A stretch of 64,000 nucleotides of DNA from Streptomyces sp. HM190 (GTDB taxonomy: Bacteria; Actinomycetota; Actinomycetes; Streptomycetales; Streptomycetaceae). Positions 54,935 to 63,700 of this stretch are shown one piece after another. The stretch lies in NCBI RefSeq assembly GCF_009857135.1, contig NZ_CP047318.1, positions 5,208,001-5,272,000 of the forward strand. Reading direction: 5' to 3'. The notes below the pieces were generated by a model. That model was not told the DNA's origin. It did not search any database and was given only the letters and a program-made list of their open reading frames with translations. Position 1 is the stretch's first letter. The number at the start of each line of letters is the position of its first letter. The translations under genes and the position numbers were made by a program.

Positions 54935-55596
54935 TGCGAATCGTCCTCGTCGGGCCGCCGGGTGCGGGCAAGGGAACGCAGGCAGCGTTCCTGGCCAACA
55001 ACCTGTCCATCCCGCACATCTCCACGGGCGACCTGTTCCGGGCCAACATCAGCAAGCAGACGGAGCTCGGCAAACTCGCGAAGTCCTACATGGACAAGGG
55101 CGAACTGGTGCCGGACGAGGTCACCATCGCCATGGCCAAGGACCGCATGGAGCAGCCGGACGCCGCGGGCGGCTTCCTGCTCGACGGCTTCCCGCGCAAC
55201 GTCTCGCAGGCCGAGGCCCTCGACGTGACGCTCCAGGACGAGTCCATGACCCTGGACGCCGTGCTGGACCTGGAGGTCCCGGAGGACGAGGTCGTCAAGC
55301 GGATCGCGGGCCGGCGTATCTGCCGCAACGACTCGGCGCACGTCTTCCACGTCACCTACAAGAAGCCCCAGCAGGACGGCGTGTGCGACGTCTGCGGCGG
55401 TGAGCTGTACCAGCGCGACGACGACTCCGAGGAGACCGTCCGCAAGCGCCTGGAGGTCTACCACACCCAGACCGAGCCGATCATCGACTACTACAAGGCC
55501 CAGGGCCTCGTGGTGACGATCTCGGCGCTCGGCAAGGTGGAAGAGGTCACCCAGCGCGCGATGGACGCGCTGAAGCGCGAGGACGACGGCCAGTAG
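54934..55596 (+). CDS. adk: Adenylate kinase
   Basis: A 220-aa enzyme: ATP + AMP = 2 ADP. P-loop GPPGAGKGTQ at residues 7-16, STGDLFRANI, DGFPRN, and a long LID with CDVCGGEL. The LID has one clear CxxC pair plus an earlier single Cys (RRICRND), so full zinc binding is uncertain. It overlaps secY by one base and is followed by map, the usual secY-adk-map order. Confidence 0.97.
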   Translation: MRIVLVGPPGAGKGTQAAFLANNLSIPHISTGDLFRANISKQTELGKLAKSYMDKGELVPDEVTIAMAKDRMEQPDAAGGFLLDGFPRNVSQAEALDVTLQDESMTLDAVLDLEVPEDEVVKRIAGRRICRNDSAHVFHVTYKKPQQDGVCDVCGGELYQRDDDSEETVRKRLEVYHTQTEPIIDYYKAQGLVVTISALGKVEEVTQRAMDALKREDDGQ

Positions 55597-55759
55597 CCGT
55601 CAGCGGTACGTCGGCCGCGGTGCCCGTCTGGGGCGCCGCGGCCGTACTGTTGTGTAGGCAACCCGAGCAACCCCGAGAACGACGAGCCGAGGGCCACAGG
55701 ACGGGCCCGGCGGCACAGTGGACGCCCGCAGGCGGAGAAGACGGAGAGCGCAGGACCCC

Positions 55760-56596
55760 ATGGTGCAGATCAAGAGCCCCGAGCAGATCGCCAAGATGCG
55801 CGAGGCGGGGCTGGTCGTCGCCGCCATCCACGCGGCCACCCGTGAGGCGGCCGTGCCGGGCGCCTCCACGAAGGACCTCGACGACGTGGCCCGCAAGGTG
55901 CTCGCGGAGCACGGCGCCAAGTCGAACTTCCTCGGCTACGGCGGCTTCCCCGCGACCATCTGCACCTCGGTCAACGAGGTCGTCGTGCACGGCATCCCGA
56001 GCGACGACGTGGTCCTGAAGGACGGCGACATCATCTCCGTCGACTGCGGGGCCATCGTCGACGGCTGGCACGGGGACGCCGCGTACACGGCGTTCGTGGG
56101 CTCCGGACACGCCCCCGAGCTGATCGAGCTGTCGCGGGTCACCGAGGAGTCCATGTGGGCCGGGATCGCCGCGATGAGGCTGGGCAACCGGCTCGTCGAC
56201 ATCTCCCGCGCCATCGAGACGTACATCCGCCGGCAGCCCAAGCCGGGCGGCGGCAAGTACGGCATCGTCGAGGACTACGGCGGCCACGGCATCGGCACCG
56301 AGATGCACATGGACCCTCACCTGCTGAACTACGTCGAGCGGCGGCGCGGCAAGGGCCCGAAGCTGGTGCCGGGCTTCTGCCTGGCGATCGAGCCGATGGT
56401 GTCCCTGGGCACCCCGCGGACGGAGGTCCTGTCGGACGACTGGACCGTGGTGACGACCGACGGCACCTGGTCCTCGCACTGGGAGCACTCGGTGGCCCTG
56501 ACCGAGCAGGGGCCGCTGGTGCTGACGGCGCCCGACGGCGGCCGGGCGAAGCTGGCGGAGCACGGCATCACGGCGGCTCCCGACCCGCTGGCCTGA
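55760..56596 (+). CDS. map: Methionine aminopeptidase, type I
   Basis: A 278-aa metalloprotease that removes N-terminal Met from new proteins. Metal ligands are visible in order: DCGAIVDGWHGDAAYTAF (two Asp), GGHGIGTEMHMDP (His), AIEPMVSLG (Glu) and WEHSVALTEQG (Glu). The ATG at 55760 matches the usual MVQIKSPEQIAKMREAGLVV start. The 163-base gap from adk could hold its own promoter. A tandem repeat begins at its last codons. Confidence 0.97.
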   Translation: MVQIKSPEQIAKMREAGLVVAAIHAATREAAVPGASTKDLDDVARKVLAEHGAKSNFLGYGGFPATICTSVNEVVVHGIPSDDVVLKDGDIISVDCGAIVDGWHGDAAYTAFVGSGHAPELIELSRVTEESMWAGIAAMRLGNRLVDISRAIETYIRRQPKPGGGKYGIVEDYGGHGIGTEMHMDPHLLNYVERRRGKGPKLVPGFCLAIEPMVSLGTPRTEVLSDDWTVVTTDGTWSSHWEHSVALTEQGPLVLTAPDGGRAKLAEHGITAAPDPLA

Positions 56597-56697
56597 CACC
56601 CGCCGGCCCGACACCTGCCGGCCTCTACGCCCGTCGCCCTGACAACTGCCGGCCTGACACCTGCCGGCCTGACACCTGCCGGCCTGACACCGGCCCG
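56591..56697. repeat. 15-bp tandem repeats at the end of map
   Basis: About seven units of GCCTGACACCTGCCG, two of them exact (56652-56666, 56667-56681) and the rest diverged; one unit is 16 bases. The first unit contains the map stop codon. Confidence 0.8.
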
Positions 56698-56720
56698 CCG
56701 GGACTCCCGGCGAGCCGACC

Positions 56721-56760
56721 TGCCCCGCCCCTCGCGCTTAGCGCGCCCTCGGGCGGGGCA
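56721..56760 (+). terminator. Terminator of the secY-adk-map unit
   Basis: TGCCCCGCCC at 56721-56730 pairs perfectly with GGGCGGGGCA at 56751-56760; the loop has a small GCGC-TTA-GCGC stem. Confidence 0.82.
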
Positions 56761-56787
56761 TCGTCATCACAGACGGCCAGGAGCCAA

Positions 56788-56817
56788 TTCGTCTTTCCGG
56801 GTGCGCTGACGTAGACT
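56788..56817 (+). promoter_or_regulatory. Candidate infA promoter
   Basis: TTCGTC at 56788-56793 and TAGACT at 56812-56817 are separated by 18 bases, about 100 bases before infA. It probably drives infA-rpmJ-rpsM-rpsK-rpoA-rplQ. Confidence 0.45.
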
Positions 56818-56920
56818 GACTCGTCGGCTCTCGTGTACCCGCATGTCCGCATGCGCCCGTAAGGGGCAAGGGGACGGGAATGCAGGAGTCGATCAAGGTA
56901 GTCGATTCGAAGGGCGAAGC

Positions 56921-57142
56921 GTGGCCAAGAAGCAAGGTGCCATCGAGATCGAGGGCACTGTCGTCGAGTCTCTGCCGAACGCCATGTTCAAGGTCGAGCT
57001 CCAGAACGGCCACCAGGTCCTGGCACACATCAGCGGCAAGATGCGCATGCACTACATCCGCATCCTCCCTGACGACCGGGTCGTGGTGGAGCTGTCTCCG
57101 TACGACCTGACGCGTGGCCGGATCGTCTACCGCTACAAGTAG
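56921..57142 (+). CDS. infA: Translation initiation factor IF-1
   Basis: A 73-aa single OB-fold factor that covers the A site during initiation. AKKQGAIEIEGTVVESLPNA, then FKVELQNGHQVLAHISGKMR and YDLTRGRIVYRYK. The GTG at 56921 is the family start; an earlier in-frame start would add an unusual extension. Confidence 0.98.
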   Translation: MAKKQGAIEIEGTVVESLPNAMFKVELQNGHQVLAHISGKMRMHYIRILPDDRVVVELSPYDLTRGRIVYRYK

Positions 57143-57212
57143 ATCTTGCCCGCATCCGTGCCCCGGTTCGCCGGGACGCGGGTGATGGCACTGACCCGGA
57201 GAACCTCACCCC

Positions 57213-57326
57213 ATGAAGGTCAAGCCGAGCGTCAAGAAGATCTGCGACAAGTGCAGGGTGATCCGCCGTCACGGTCGGGTCATGGTCATCTGCGAGAACC
57301 CGCGCCACAAGCAGCGCCAGGGCTGA
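57213..57326 (+). CDS. rpmJ: 50S ribosomal protein L36, zinc-binding form
   Basis: A 37-aa protein: MKVKPSVKKICDKCRVIRR, then HGRVMVICENPRHKQRQG. Cys11, Cys14, Cys27 and His32 bind zinc. It lies 70 bases after infA and 196 bases before rpsM. Confidence 0.97.
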   Translation: MKVKPSVKKICDKCRVIRRHGRVMVICENPRHKQRQG

Positions 57327-57522
57327 CGCACGTTCGACCGCTCCCTCTGCATCGATATCGCAGGGATTCGCGCGACGCGAGCTGAATATGTTCATACGCA
57401 GGACCCAGGCGCCCCAGGTGCCTGACACCCCCGGTCGGAGGCCGGGGACCCGGTTCGTACCTGGTACGGCGGCCGGGAGCCGGTTCTGCGGAAGACCTCC
57501 GAAGATCACCAGGAGCCATTGA

Positions 57523-57903
57523 ATGGCACGCGTTTCCGGTGTTGACATCCCGCGCGACAAGCGCGTGGAGGTCGCCCTCACCTACGTGTTCGGCATCGGC
57601 CGGACCCTCTCCCAGCAGACGCTGGCCGAGACCGGTATCGACCCGAACACCCGCGTTCGCGACCTCTCCGAGGAGCAGCTCGTCGCGATTCGTGAGTACG
57701 TCGACAACAACATCAAGACCGAGGGTGACCTCCGTCGCGAGATCCAGGCCGACATCCGCCGCAAGGTGGAGATCGGCTGCTACCAGGGTCTCCGTCACCG
57801 TCGCGGTCTGCCTGTCCGCGGTCAGCGCACCAGCACCAACGCTCGCACCCGCAAGGGCCCGCGTCGCGCCATCGCCGGTAAGAAGAAGCCGGGCAAGAAG
57901 TAG
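57523..57903 (+). CDS. rpsM: 30S ribosomal protein S13
   Basis: A 126-aa head protein touching P-site tRNA and the large subunit. Signature ARVSGVDIPRDKRVEVALTY, FGIGRTLSQQTLAETGI, the C-terminal LRHRRGLPVRGQRTSTNART and a Lys-rich tail. CAGGAG upstream of the ATG. Confidence 0.98.
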   Translation: MARVSGVDIPRDKRVEVALTYVFGIGRTLSQQTLAETGIDPNTRVRDLSEEQLVAIREYVDNNIKTEGDLRREIQADIRRKVEIGCYQGLRHRRGLPVRGQRTSTNARTRKGPRRAIAGKKKPGKK

Positions 57904-57969
57904 TCCACAGCGGACTTCGCCGTCCAGCGGTCTTCGCTGTAGGACCGACCACCTCCCGTAGGAGTACAG

Positions 57970-58374
57970 ATGCCCCCCAAGGGTCGTCAGGGCGCTGCCA
58001 AGAAGGTGCGCCGCAAGGAAAAGAAGAACGTCGCTCACGGCCACGCGCACATCAAGAGCACGTTCAACAACACGATCGTCTCGATCACGGACCCCTCGGG
58101 CAACGTGATCTCCTGGGCCTCCGCCGGCCACGTCGGCTTCAAGGGCTCCCGGAAGTCCACGCCGTTCGCCGCGCAGATGGCCGCCGAGTCGGCCGCCCGT
58201 CGCGCGCAGGAGCACGGCATGCGCAAGGTCGACGTGTTCGTCAAGGGCCCGGGCTCGGGTCGTGAGACGGCCATCCGTTCGCTGCAGGCGACCGGTCTCG
58301 AGGTCGGCTCCATCCAGGACGTCACGCCCACCCCGCACAACGGCTGCCGTCCGCCCAAGCGCCGCCGCGTCTGA
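57970..58374 (+). CDS. rpsK: 30S ribosomal protein S11
   Basis: A 134-aa platform protein. VAHGHAHIKSTFNNTIVSIT, then GFKGSRKSTPFAAQMAAESA and TPHNGCRPPKRRRV. It follows rpsM by 66 bases. Confidence 0.98.
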   Translation: MPPKGRQGAAKKVRRKEKKNVAHGHAHIKSTFNNTIVSITDPSGNVISWASAGHVGFKGSRKSTPFAAQMAAESAARRAQEHGMRKVDVFVKGPGSGRETAIRSLQATGLEVGSIQDVTPTPHNGCRPPKRRRV

Positions 58375-58523
58375 TCTTCGACGCAGGCTGCTTGGTCTGA
58401 GGTTTTCGGGCGGTACGGCTCTTTCGGGTCGTATCGCCCGTACCCTTGCCGTAACACCATCAGGCTCCGCCTGGTGGCCTCAGGGCGTCAAATAGCGGGC
58501 GCCCCTGACAGAAGGATCACCAC

Positions 58524-59546
58524 ATGCTGATTGCTCAGCGTCCCTCGTTGACCGAAGAGGTCGTCGACGAGTTCCGCTCCCGGTTCGTGATCGAGCCGCT
58601 GGAGCCGGGCTTCGGCTACACCCTCGGCAACTCCCTCCGCCGTACGCTCCTGTCGTCGATCCCGGGTGCGGCGGTCACGTCCATCCGCATCGACGGTGTC
58701 CTGCACGAGTTCACCACCGTGCCGGGCGTCAAGGAGGACGTCACCGACCTGATCCTCAACATCAAGCAGCTGGTCGTCTCCTCGGAGCACGACGAGCCGG
58801 TCGTGATGTACCTGCGCAAGCAGGGCCCGGGTCTGGTCACCGCCGCCGACATCGCGCCCCCCGCCGGTGTCGAGGTGCACAATCCCGACTTGGTCCTCGC
58901 CACGCTCAACGGCAAGGGCAAGCTGGAGATGGAGCTGACGGTCGAGCGTGGCCGCGGTTACGTCTCCGCCGTGCAGAACAAGCAGGTGGGCCAGGAGATC
59001 GGCCGTATCCCGGTCGACTCCATCTACTCGCCGGTTCTCAAGGTCACCTACAAGGTCGAGGCGACCCGTGTCGAGCAGCGCACCGACTTCGACAAGCTGA
59101 TCGTCGACGTCGAGACCAAGCAGGCGATGCGTCCCCGTGACGCCATGGCCTCCGCCGGAAAGACCCTGGTCGAGCTGTTCGGTCTCGCCCGCGAGCTGAA
59201 CATCGACGCCGAGGGCATCGACATGGGTCCGTCCCCCACGGACGCCGCCCTCGCCGCCGATCTGGCGCTGCCGATCGAGGAGCTGGAGCTCACGGTCCGC
59301 TCCTACAACTGCCTCAAGCGTGAGGGCATCCACTCCGTGGGTGAACTCGTGGCGCGTTCCGAGGCCGACCTCCTGGACATCCGCAACTTCGGTGCGAAGT
59401 CCATCGACGAGGTCAAGGCGAAGCTGGCCGGCATGGGCCTGGCCCTGAAGGACAGCCCGCCCGGATTCGACCCCACGGCCGCCGCCGACGCCTTCGGCGC
59501 CGACGACGACGCGGACGCGGGTTTCGTGGAGACCGAGCAGTACTGA
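58524..59546 (+). CDS. rpoA: DNA-directed RNA polymerase subunit alpha
   Basis: A 340-aa subunit that nucleates polymerase assembly. The N-terminal dimer domain (about 1-230) has GFGYTLGNSLRRTLLSSIPG. The C-terminal domain (about 250-320) has ELTVRSYNCLKREGIHSVGE and DLLDIRNFGAKSIDEVKAKL, which contact UP elements and activators. It ends in an acidic tail. Cotranscribed with rpsM, rpsK and rplQ. Confidence 0.98.
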   Translation: MLIAQRPSLTEEVVDEFRSRFVIEPLEPGFGYTLGNSLRRTLLSSIPGAAVTSIRIDGVLHEFTTVPGVKEDVTDLILNIKQLVVSSEHDEPVVMYLRKQGPGLVTAADIAPPAGVEVHNPDLVLATLNGKGKLEMELTVERGRGYVSAVQNKQVGQEIGRIPVDSIYSPVLKVTYKVEATRVEQRTDFDKLIVDVETKQAMRPRDAMASAGKTLVELFGLARELNIDAEGIDMGPSPTDAALAADLALPIEELELTVRSYNCLKREGIHSVGELVARSEADLLDIRNFGAKSIDEVKAKLAGMGLALKDSPPGFDPTAAADAFGADDDADAGFVETEQY

Positions 59547-59642
59547 GCAGTACCTGATCGGTTGATGCCGGTGAGCGTCCGCTCATCGGGTTCCTGACCC
59601 CGGTACCTGACACGGCCGGGGCAGACACACAGGAGAAGAACA

Positions 59643-60149
59643 ATGCCGAAGCCCACCAAGGGTGCCCGTCTGGGCGGCAGCGCCGCGCACGAGAAGCTGC
59701 TCCTCGCGAACCTCGCGAAGTCGCTGTTCGAGCACGGCCGCATCACCACCACCGAGGCGAAGGCCCGCCGTCTGCGGCCGTACGCCGAGCGTCTGATCAC
59801 CAAGGCGAAGAAGGGCGACCTTCACAACCGCCGCCAGGTGCTCTCGGTCATCACGGACAAGGGCGTCGTGCACACGCTCTTCACCGAGATCGGCCCGCGG
59901 TACGAGAACCGTCCGGGTGGCTACACCCGTATCACCAAGATCGGTAACCGCCGTGGCGACAACGCGCCCATGGCTGTCATCGAGCTGGTCGAGGCGCTGA
60001 CGGTCGCGCAGCAGGCCACCGGTGAGGCCGAGGCCGCCACCAAGCGCGCCGCCAAGGACGCGGAGACGCCGGCCGCCGAGGCCACGGTGGACACCACCAA
60101 GGCCGACGACGCTGCCGACGAGGCTGCCGAGGAGTCGAAGGACGCGTAA
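59643..60149 (+). CDS. rplQ: 50S ribosomal protein L17
   Basis: A 168-aa protein at the tunnel exit. The core (MPKPTKGARLGGSAAHEKLL, RITTTEAKARRLRPYAERLI, YTRITKIGNRRGDNAPMAVI) ends near residue 120. A tail of about 50 residues rich in Ala, Glu, Thr and Asp follows, typical of Streptomyces. CAGGAG precedes the start. Confidence 0.98.
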   Translation: MPKPTKGARLGGSAAHEKLLLANLAKSLFEHGRITTTEAKARRLRPYAERLITKAKKGDLHNRRQVLSVITDKGVVHTLFTEIGPRYENRPGGYTRITKIGNRRGDNAPMAVIELVEALTVAQQATGEAEAATKRAAKDAETPAAEATVDTTKADDAADEAAEESKDA

Positions 60150-60239
60150 GCGTCTGCGGGGAGCTGCTCGTCCGCGGCCGCCGGTTCGTCGTGGTTGTTC
60201 GCGCGGTTCCCCGCGCGCCTGAAAAACGGGGCGCGTTTG

Positions 60240-60275
60240 AGCGGGCCTGTTCCTACGGGAGCGGGCCCGCTTTTT
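60240..60275 (+). terminator. Terminator after rplQ
   Basis: AGCGGGCC at 60240-60247 pairs with GGCCCGCT at 60264-60271, followed by a run of five T at 60271-60275. It ends the infA-to-rplQ unit. Confidence 0.85.
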
Positions 60276-60297
60276 CCGTACCTGAGAGGATCCAGGG

Positions 60298-61161
60298 GTG
60301 AGTGACGAAGTACAGCCCGGTCATGTCCGTGTGCGGCTGGACCTGTCCTACGACGGGACCGAGTTCTCCGGGTGGGCCAAGCAGGCCGGCGGGCGGCGGA
60401 CCGTGCAGGGGGAGATCGAGGACGCCCTGCGGACCGTGACGCGGTCGGCGGAGACGTACGAGCTGACCGTGGCCGGCCGGACCGACGCCGGGGTGCACGC
60501 CCGGGGGCAGGTGGCCCATGTCGACCTGCCGCGGAAGGTGTGGGACGAGCACCACGGGAAGCTGCTCAAGCGGCTCGCGGGGCGGCTGCCGAGGGATGTA
60601 CGGGTGTGGGCGCTCCGGGAGGCGCCGAGCGGCTTCAACGCCCGGTTCTCGGCCGTGTGGCGGCGCTACGCCTACCGCGTCACCGACAACCCCGGCGGCG
60701 TCGATCCGCTGCTGCGCAACCACGTGCTGTGGCACGACTGGCCGCTCGACGTCGACGCCATGAACGCGGCGGCCCGGGGGCTGCTGGGCGAGCACGACTT
60801 CGCGGCCTACTGCAAGCGGCGCGAGGGGGCGACCACCATCCGCACCCTCCAGGAGCTGAGCCTGGTGCGGGGCGACGACGGGATCATCACGGCGACCGTG
60901 CGGGCCGACGCGTTCTGCCACAACATGGTGCGCTCCCTCATCGGGGCGCTGCTCTTCGTGGGGGACGGGCACCGCGGCGCCGACTGGCCCGCCGAGGTGC
61001 TGGCCGCCGGGGTCCGGGACTCCGCCGTGCACGTCGTACGGCCGCACGGGCTGACCCTGGAGGAGGTCGGGTACCCCGCCGACGAGCTGCTGGCCGCGCG
61101 GAACAAGGAGGCGCGGAACCGGCGGACCCTGCCGGGCGCGCCCGGGGGCGGCTGCTGCTGA
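60298..61161 (+). CDS. truA: tRNA pseudouridine(38-40) synthase TruA
   Basis: A 287-aa enzyme that makes pseudouridine in the tRNA anticodon arm. The catalytic Asp63 lies in VAGRTDAGVHARGQV. LDLSYDGTEFSGWAKQ and ADAFCHNMVRSLIGALLFVG are further family segments. The C-terminus has an odd Gly/Cys tail (GAPGGGCC). GTG start with TGAGAGGA upstream. The usual neighbour of rplQ. Confidence 0.96.
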   Translation: MSDEVQPGHVRVRLDLSYDGTEFSGWAKQAGGRRTVQGEIEDALRTVTRSAETYELTVAGRTDAGVHARGQVAHVDLPRKVWDEHHGKLLKRLAGRLPRDVRVWALREAPSGFNARFSAVWRRYAYRVTDNPGGVDPLLRNHVLWHDWPLDVDAMNAAARGLLGEHDFAAYCKRREGATTIRTLQELSLVRGDDGIITATVRADAFCHNMVRSLIGALLFVGDGHRGADWPAEVLAAGVRDSAVHVVRPHGLTLEEVGYPADELLAARNKEARNRRTLPGAPGGGCC

Positions 61162-61188
61162 CCCCGGGCGGCCGTGTGCGGCGGGCCC

Positions 61189-62085
61189 CTACTGGCCGTT
61201 GGCCGCGGCGGACGCCTGGGCCTCGCCGCGGCGGTGGATCTGGCGGAAGGTGAACTCGGCCAGGTCCTCGCCGGCGGCGAAGACGGCCTTGTCCTTCTCC
61301 GTCACGTCCCTGCCGTCGGTGTAGCCGGCCACGGTGAAGTAGGCGTAGCGGCCGTAGGAGTTCGTGGACGTGTAGCAGATCGTGGTGCGGCAGAAGGCGG
61401 GCACGCCTTCGCCGGAGAGCGAGGTGATCACGCTCTTCTTGTCCGCGTCCGCCTTGGCGTCACTGGCCTTGGCCTTGGTGTCGAAGAGGGCGACGCCGGC
61501 CGTGACGGCGACCTCGCCCTTGAAGTACGTGACACGCAGGAAGCGGGTGCAGTCGTTGTCGTTCAGGACCTTGTCGAGGGTGCCCTGGACGGCCGAGGCG
61601 CAGTCCTTGGTGTCGGCGGTCGGGCCCTTGCGGTAGACGTTGTCGCCCATGGTCAGCTGGGACCCCGGGAACAGGATGTCCGGGCTGATCGGCGCCTTGT
61701 CCTTGCCCGAGCTGGAGATGAACTCCTTCGGGTCCAGCGGCGGCGGCGCGGTCGTGGGCTCGAACGACGGGTCCGTCTTCGTGCTCGCGCTCGGGATGTC
61801 CGCGGTGCCCGGCAGATCGCCCGGCTGGTTCGCCGTGGTGTTCGTGCCCCCTCCGCCGTCGGCGTTCACGACGGCGACGGCCACGGCGGCGCCGATCCCG
61901 ACGGTGGCTATCGCGCCGCCGACGATCATCAGCAGTCTGCGGCGCCTGTTGCGTGTTTCGGACTGCTCGGCCAGCGCGGCCCAGTCCGGGGTCTGGTTAG
62001 AGGAACCCCACTGATCGCCCCACGGATTGTGGGAACCCCCGGGGCTCCACTGGGACCCCCCCTGCCCAAAGCTCATGGGGCGCAT
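61189..62085 (-). CDS. Membrane-anchored protein of unknown function
   Basis: A 298-aa protein with a Gly/Ser/Trp/Gln-rich N-terminus (SFGQGGSQWSPGGSHNPWGD), a basic stop-transfer RNRRRR, one membrane helix (LLMIVGGAIATVGIGAAVAV) and a long extracellular domain containing four cysteines. It is probably a type II membrane protein. The start may be ATG 62085 or ATG 62076; neither has a strong ribosome site. It is convergent with truA. I do not recognize a function, though such a gene occurs at this place in other Streptomyces. Confidence 0.75.
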   Translation of the reverse strand: MRPMSFGQGGSQWSPGGSHNPWGDQWGSSNQTPDWAALAEQSETRNRRRRLLMIVGGAIATVGIGAAVAVAVVNADGGGGTNTTANQPGDLPGTADIPSASTKTDPSFEPTTAPPPLDPKEFISSSGKDKAPISPDILFPGSQLTMGDNVYRKGPTADTKDCASAVQGTLDKVLNDNDCTRFLRVTYFKGEVAVTAGVALFDTKAKASDAKADADKKSVITSLSGEGVPAFCRTTICYTSTNSYGRYAYFTVAGYTDGRDVTEKDKAVFAAGEDLAEFTFRQIHRRGEAQASAAANGQ

Positions 62086-62232
62086 TTTAGACGGGGGAAG
62101 GGGGGTGATGGTCAGTGTCCAGGGGGAGTTGAGCCCCTAGCGTGATCTGGCGGGCGGGGGCAAATGCCGCCAACCATGGGTGGTCGGGACGATCGTCCGC
62201 GCGGCGCGGTGGGGCCGTGTGCCGGGGCCGTT

Positions 62233-62262
62233 TTGACCCGTCCGGGGCGGCACGGCTATTCT
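62233..62262 (+). promoter_or_regulatory. Candidate rplM-rpsI promoter
   Basis: TTGACC at 62233-62238 and TATTCT at 62257-62262 are separated by 18 bases, giving a leader of about 175 nt. The 357-base gap between the divergent genes holds nothing else I recognize. Confidence 0.65.
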
Positions 62263-62442
62263 TCGGGTTCGTTATGTGTATTGGCTTGCTCATTCTCACG
62301 TGAGACGCCCTTACACCGGTCCACCGGGCCGATGACCAGCGACCAGCACGCGGTTTGCGTCACCGCTGTGCGGTCAGGGCTGTCGTGATCGTCTTCGGTG
62401 ACCTTGTCAGGAACCTCACTGAAGAAGCGAAGGCTACGAACC

Positions 62443-62886
62443 GTGCGTACGTACAGCCCCAAGCCCGGCGATGTGACGCGTCAGTGGCACGTCATCGACG
62501 CTCAGGACGTTGTCCTGGGTCGTCTCGCCACCACCGCCGCGACCCTGCTCCGCGGCAAGCACAAGCCGATCTACGCGCCCCACGTCGACACTGGTGACTT
62601 CGTCATCATCATCAACGCGGACAAGGTGCACCTGTCCGGCAACAAGCGGACCCAGAAGATGGCCTACCGCCACTCCGGCTACCCGGGTGGTCTGCGCTCC
62701 GTCCGTTACGACGAGCTGCTGGAGAAGAACCCCGAGAAGGCCGTCGAGAAGGCCGTCAAGGGCATGCTTCCCAAGAACTCCCTGGGCCGTCAGATGCTCT
62801 CCAAGCTGAAGGTCTACTCGGGCGACCAGCACCCGCACGCTGCCCAGCAGCCGGTGCCGTTCGAGATCACCCAGGTCGCGCAGTAA
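62443..62886 (+). CDS. rplM: 50S ribosomal protein L13
   Basis: A 147-aa early-assembly protein. RTYSPKPGDVTRQWHVIDAQ, then VLGRLATTAATLLRGKHKPI and GMLPKNSLGRQMLSKLKVYS. The GTG at 62443 follows GAAGG by 9 bases and matches the family start. It forms an operon with rpsI. Confidence 0.98.
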   Translation: MRTYSPKPGDVTRQWHVIDAQDVVLGRLATTAATLLRGKHKPIYAPHVDTGDFVIIINADKVHLSGNKRTQKMAYRHSGYPGGLRSVRYDELLEKNPEKAVEKAVKGMLPKNSLGRQMLSKLKVYSGDQHPHAAQQPVPFEITQVAQ

Positions 62887-62928
62887 GTCCGGCCGCCCCC
62901 TAAGCCTGAAGAGAATCTGAGGAGAATC

Positions 62929-63441
62929 GTGGCCGAGACCACTGCCGAGCAGCCGCTCGAAGAGCTTGACATCGACAGCTACACCACGGAGTCGGACGTC
63001 CCCGTCGAGGGCGAGTACACCACCGAGTCCATGGCCTCCCGCTTCGGCGAGCCCCAGCCGGCCGCCGGCCTGGGCCGCCGCAAGAACGCCATCGCGCGCG
63101 TCCGCATCGTGCCGGGCACGGGCAAGTGGAAGATCAACGGGCGCACGCTCGAGGACTACTTCCCGAACAAGGTCCACCAGCAGGAGGTCAACGAGCCGTT
63201 CAAGGTTCTCGAGCTCGAGGGCCGCTACGACGTCATCGCCCGCATCGCCGGTGGCGGCGTCTCCGGCCAGGCCGGTGCGCTCCGTCTCGGTGTCGCCCGC
63301 GCCCTGAACGAGGCCGACGTCGACAACAACCGTGGCGCCCTCAAGAAGGCCGGCTTCCTCCGCCGCGACGACCGCGCGGTCGAGCGCAAGAAGGCCGGTC
63401 TGAAGAAGGCCCGCAAGGCTCCGCAGTACAGCAAGCGCTAA
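62929..63441 (+). CDS. rpsI: 30S ribosomal protein S9
   Basis: A 170-aa S9, whose C-terminal tail (KKARKAPQYSKR) reaches P-site tRNA. An acidic N-terminal extension of about 45 residues precedes the core at GLGRRKNAIARVRIVPGTGK. GTG start with GAGGAGAA upstream. Confidence 0.98.
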   Translation: MAETTAEQPLEELDIDSYTTESDVPVEGEYTTESMASRFGEPQPAAGLGRRKNAIARVRIVPGTGKWKINGRTLEDYFPNKVHQQEVNEPFKVLELEGRYDVIARIAGGGVSGQAGALRLGVARALNEADVDNNRGALKKAGFLRRDDRAVERKKAGLKKARKAPQYSKR

Positions 63442-63466
63442 ACACCGCTCGCTGCACCGCACGCAA

Positions 63467-63500
63467 CGCCCCGGTGGCACGTACCTGTGCCGCCGGGGCG
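63467..63500 (+). terminator. Terminator after rpsI
   Basis: CGCCCCGG at 63467-63474 pairs with CCGGGGCG at 63493-63500, with an inner GGCAC/TGTGCC stem, followed by GTTTG. The remaining gap to 63700 shows no gene. Confidence 0.85.
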
Positions 63501-63700
63501 GTTTGCGTAGCAGAGCCGCTTCTGTTCCCGCACGACTCCGCGCAGACTGCCGGTACAACCCCGAACGGGGGAGGACAGTCTCAGGGGATGTACTTGGCCC
63601 GGGGGGTGCCGGGACACTCGGGGGACAACCGGTGGGGGACGCCCGGTACGGGACCACCTGGTACGAGCCGCACATTCTGAGCAATTCGGAGGACACCACA

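Noticed and set aside
56591..56697. Possible CRISPR array at the end of map
   Set aside because: Units are only 15 bases, directly adjacent, with no unique spacers and no cas genes nearby.
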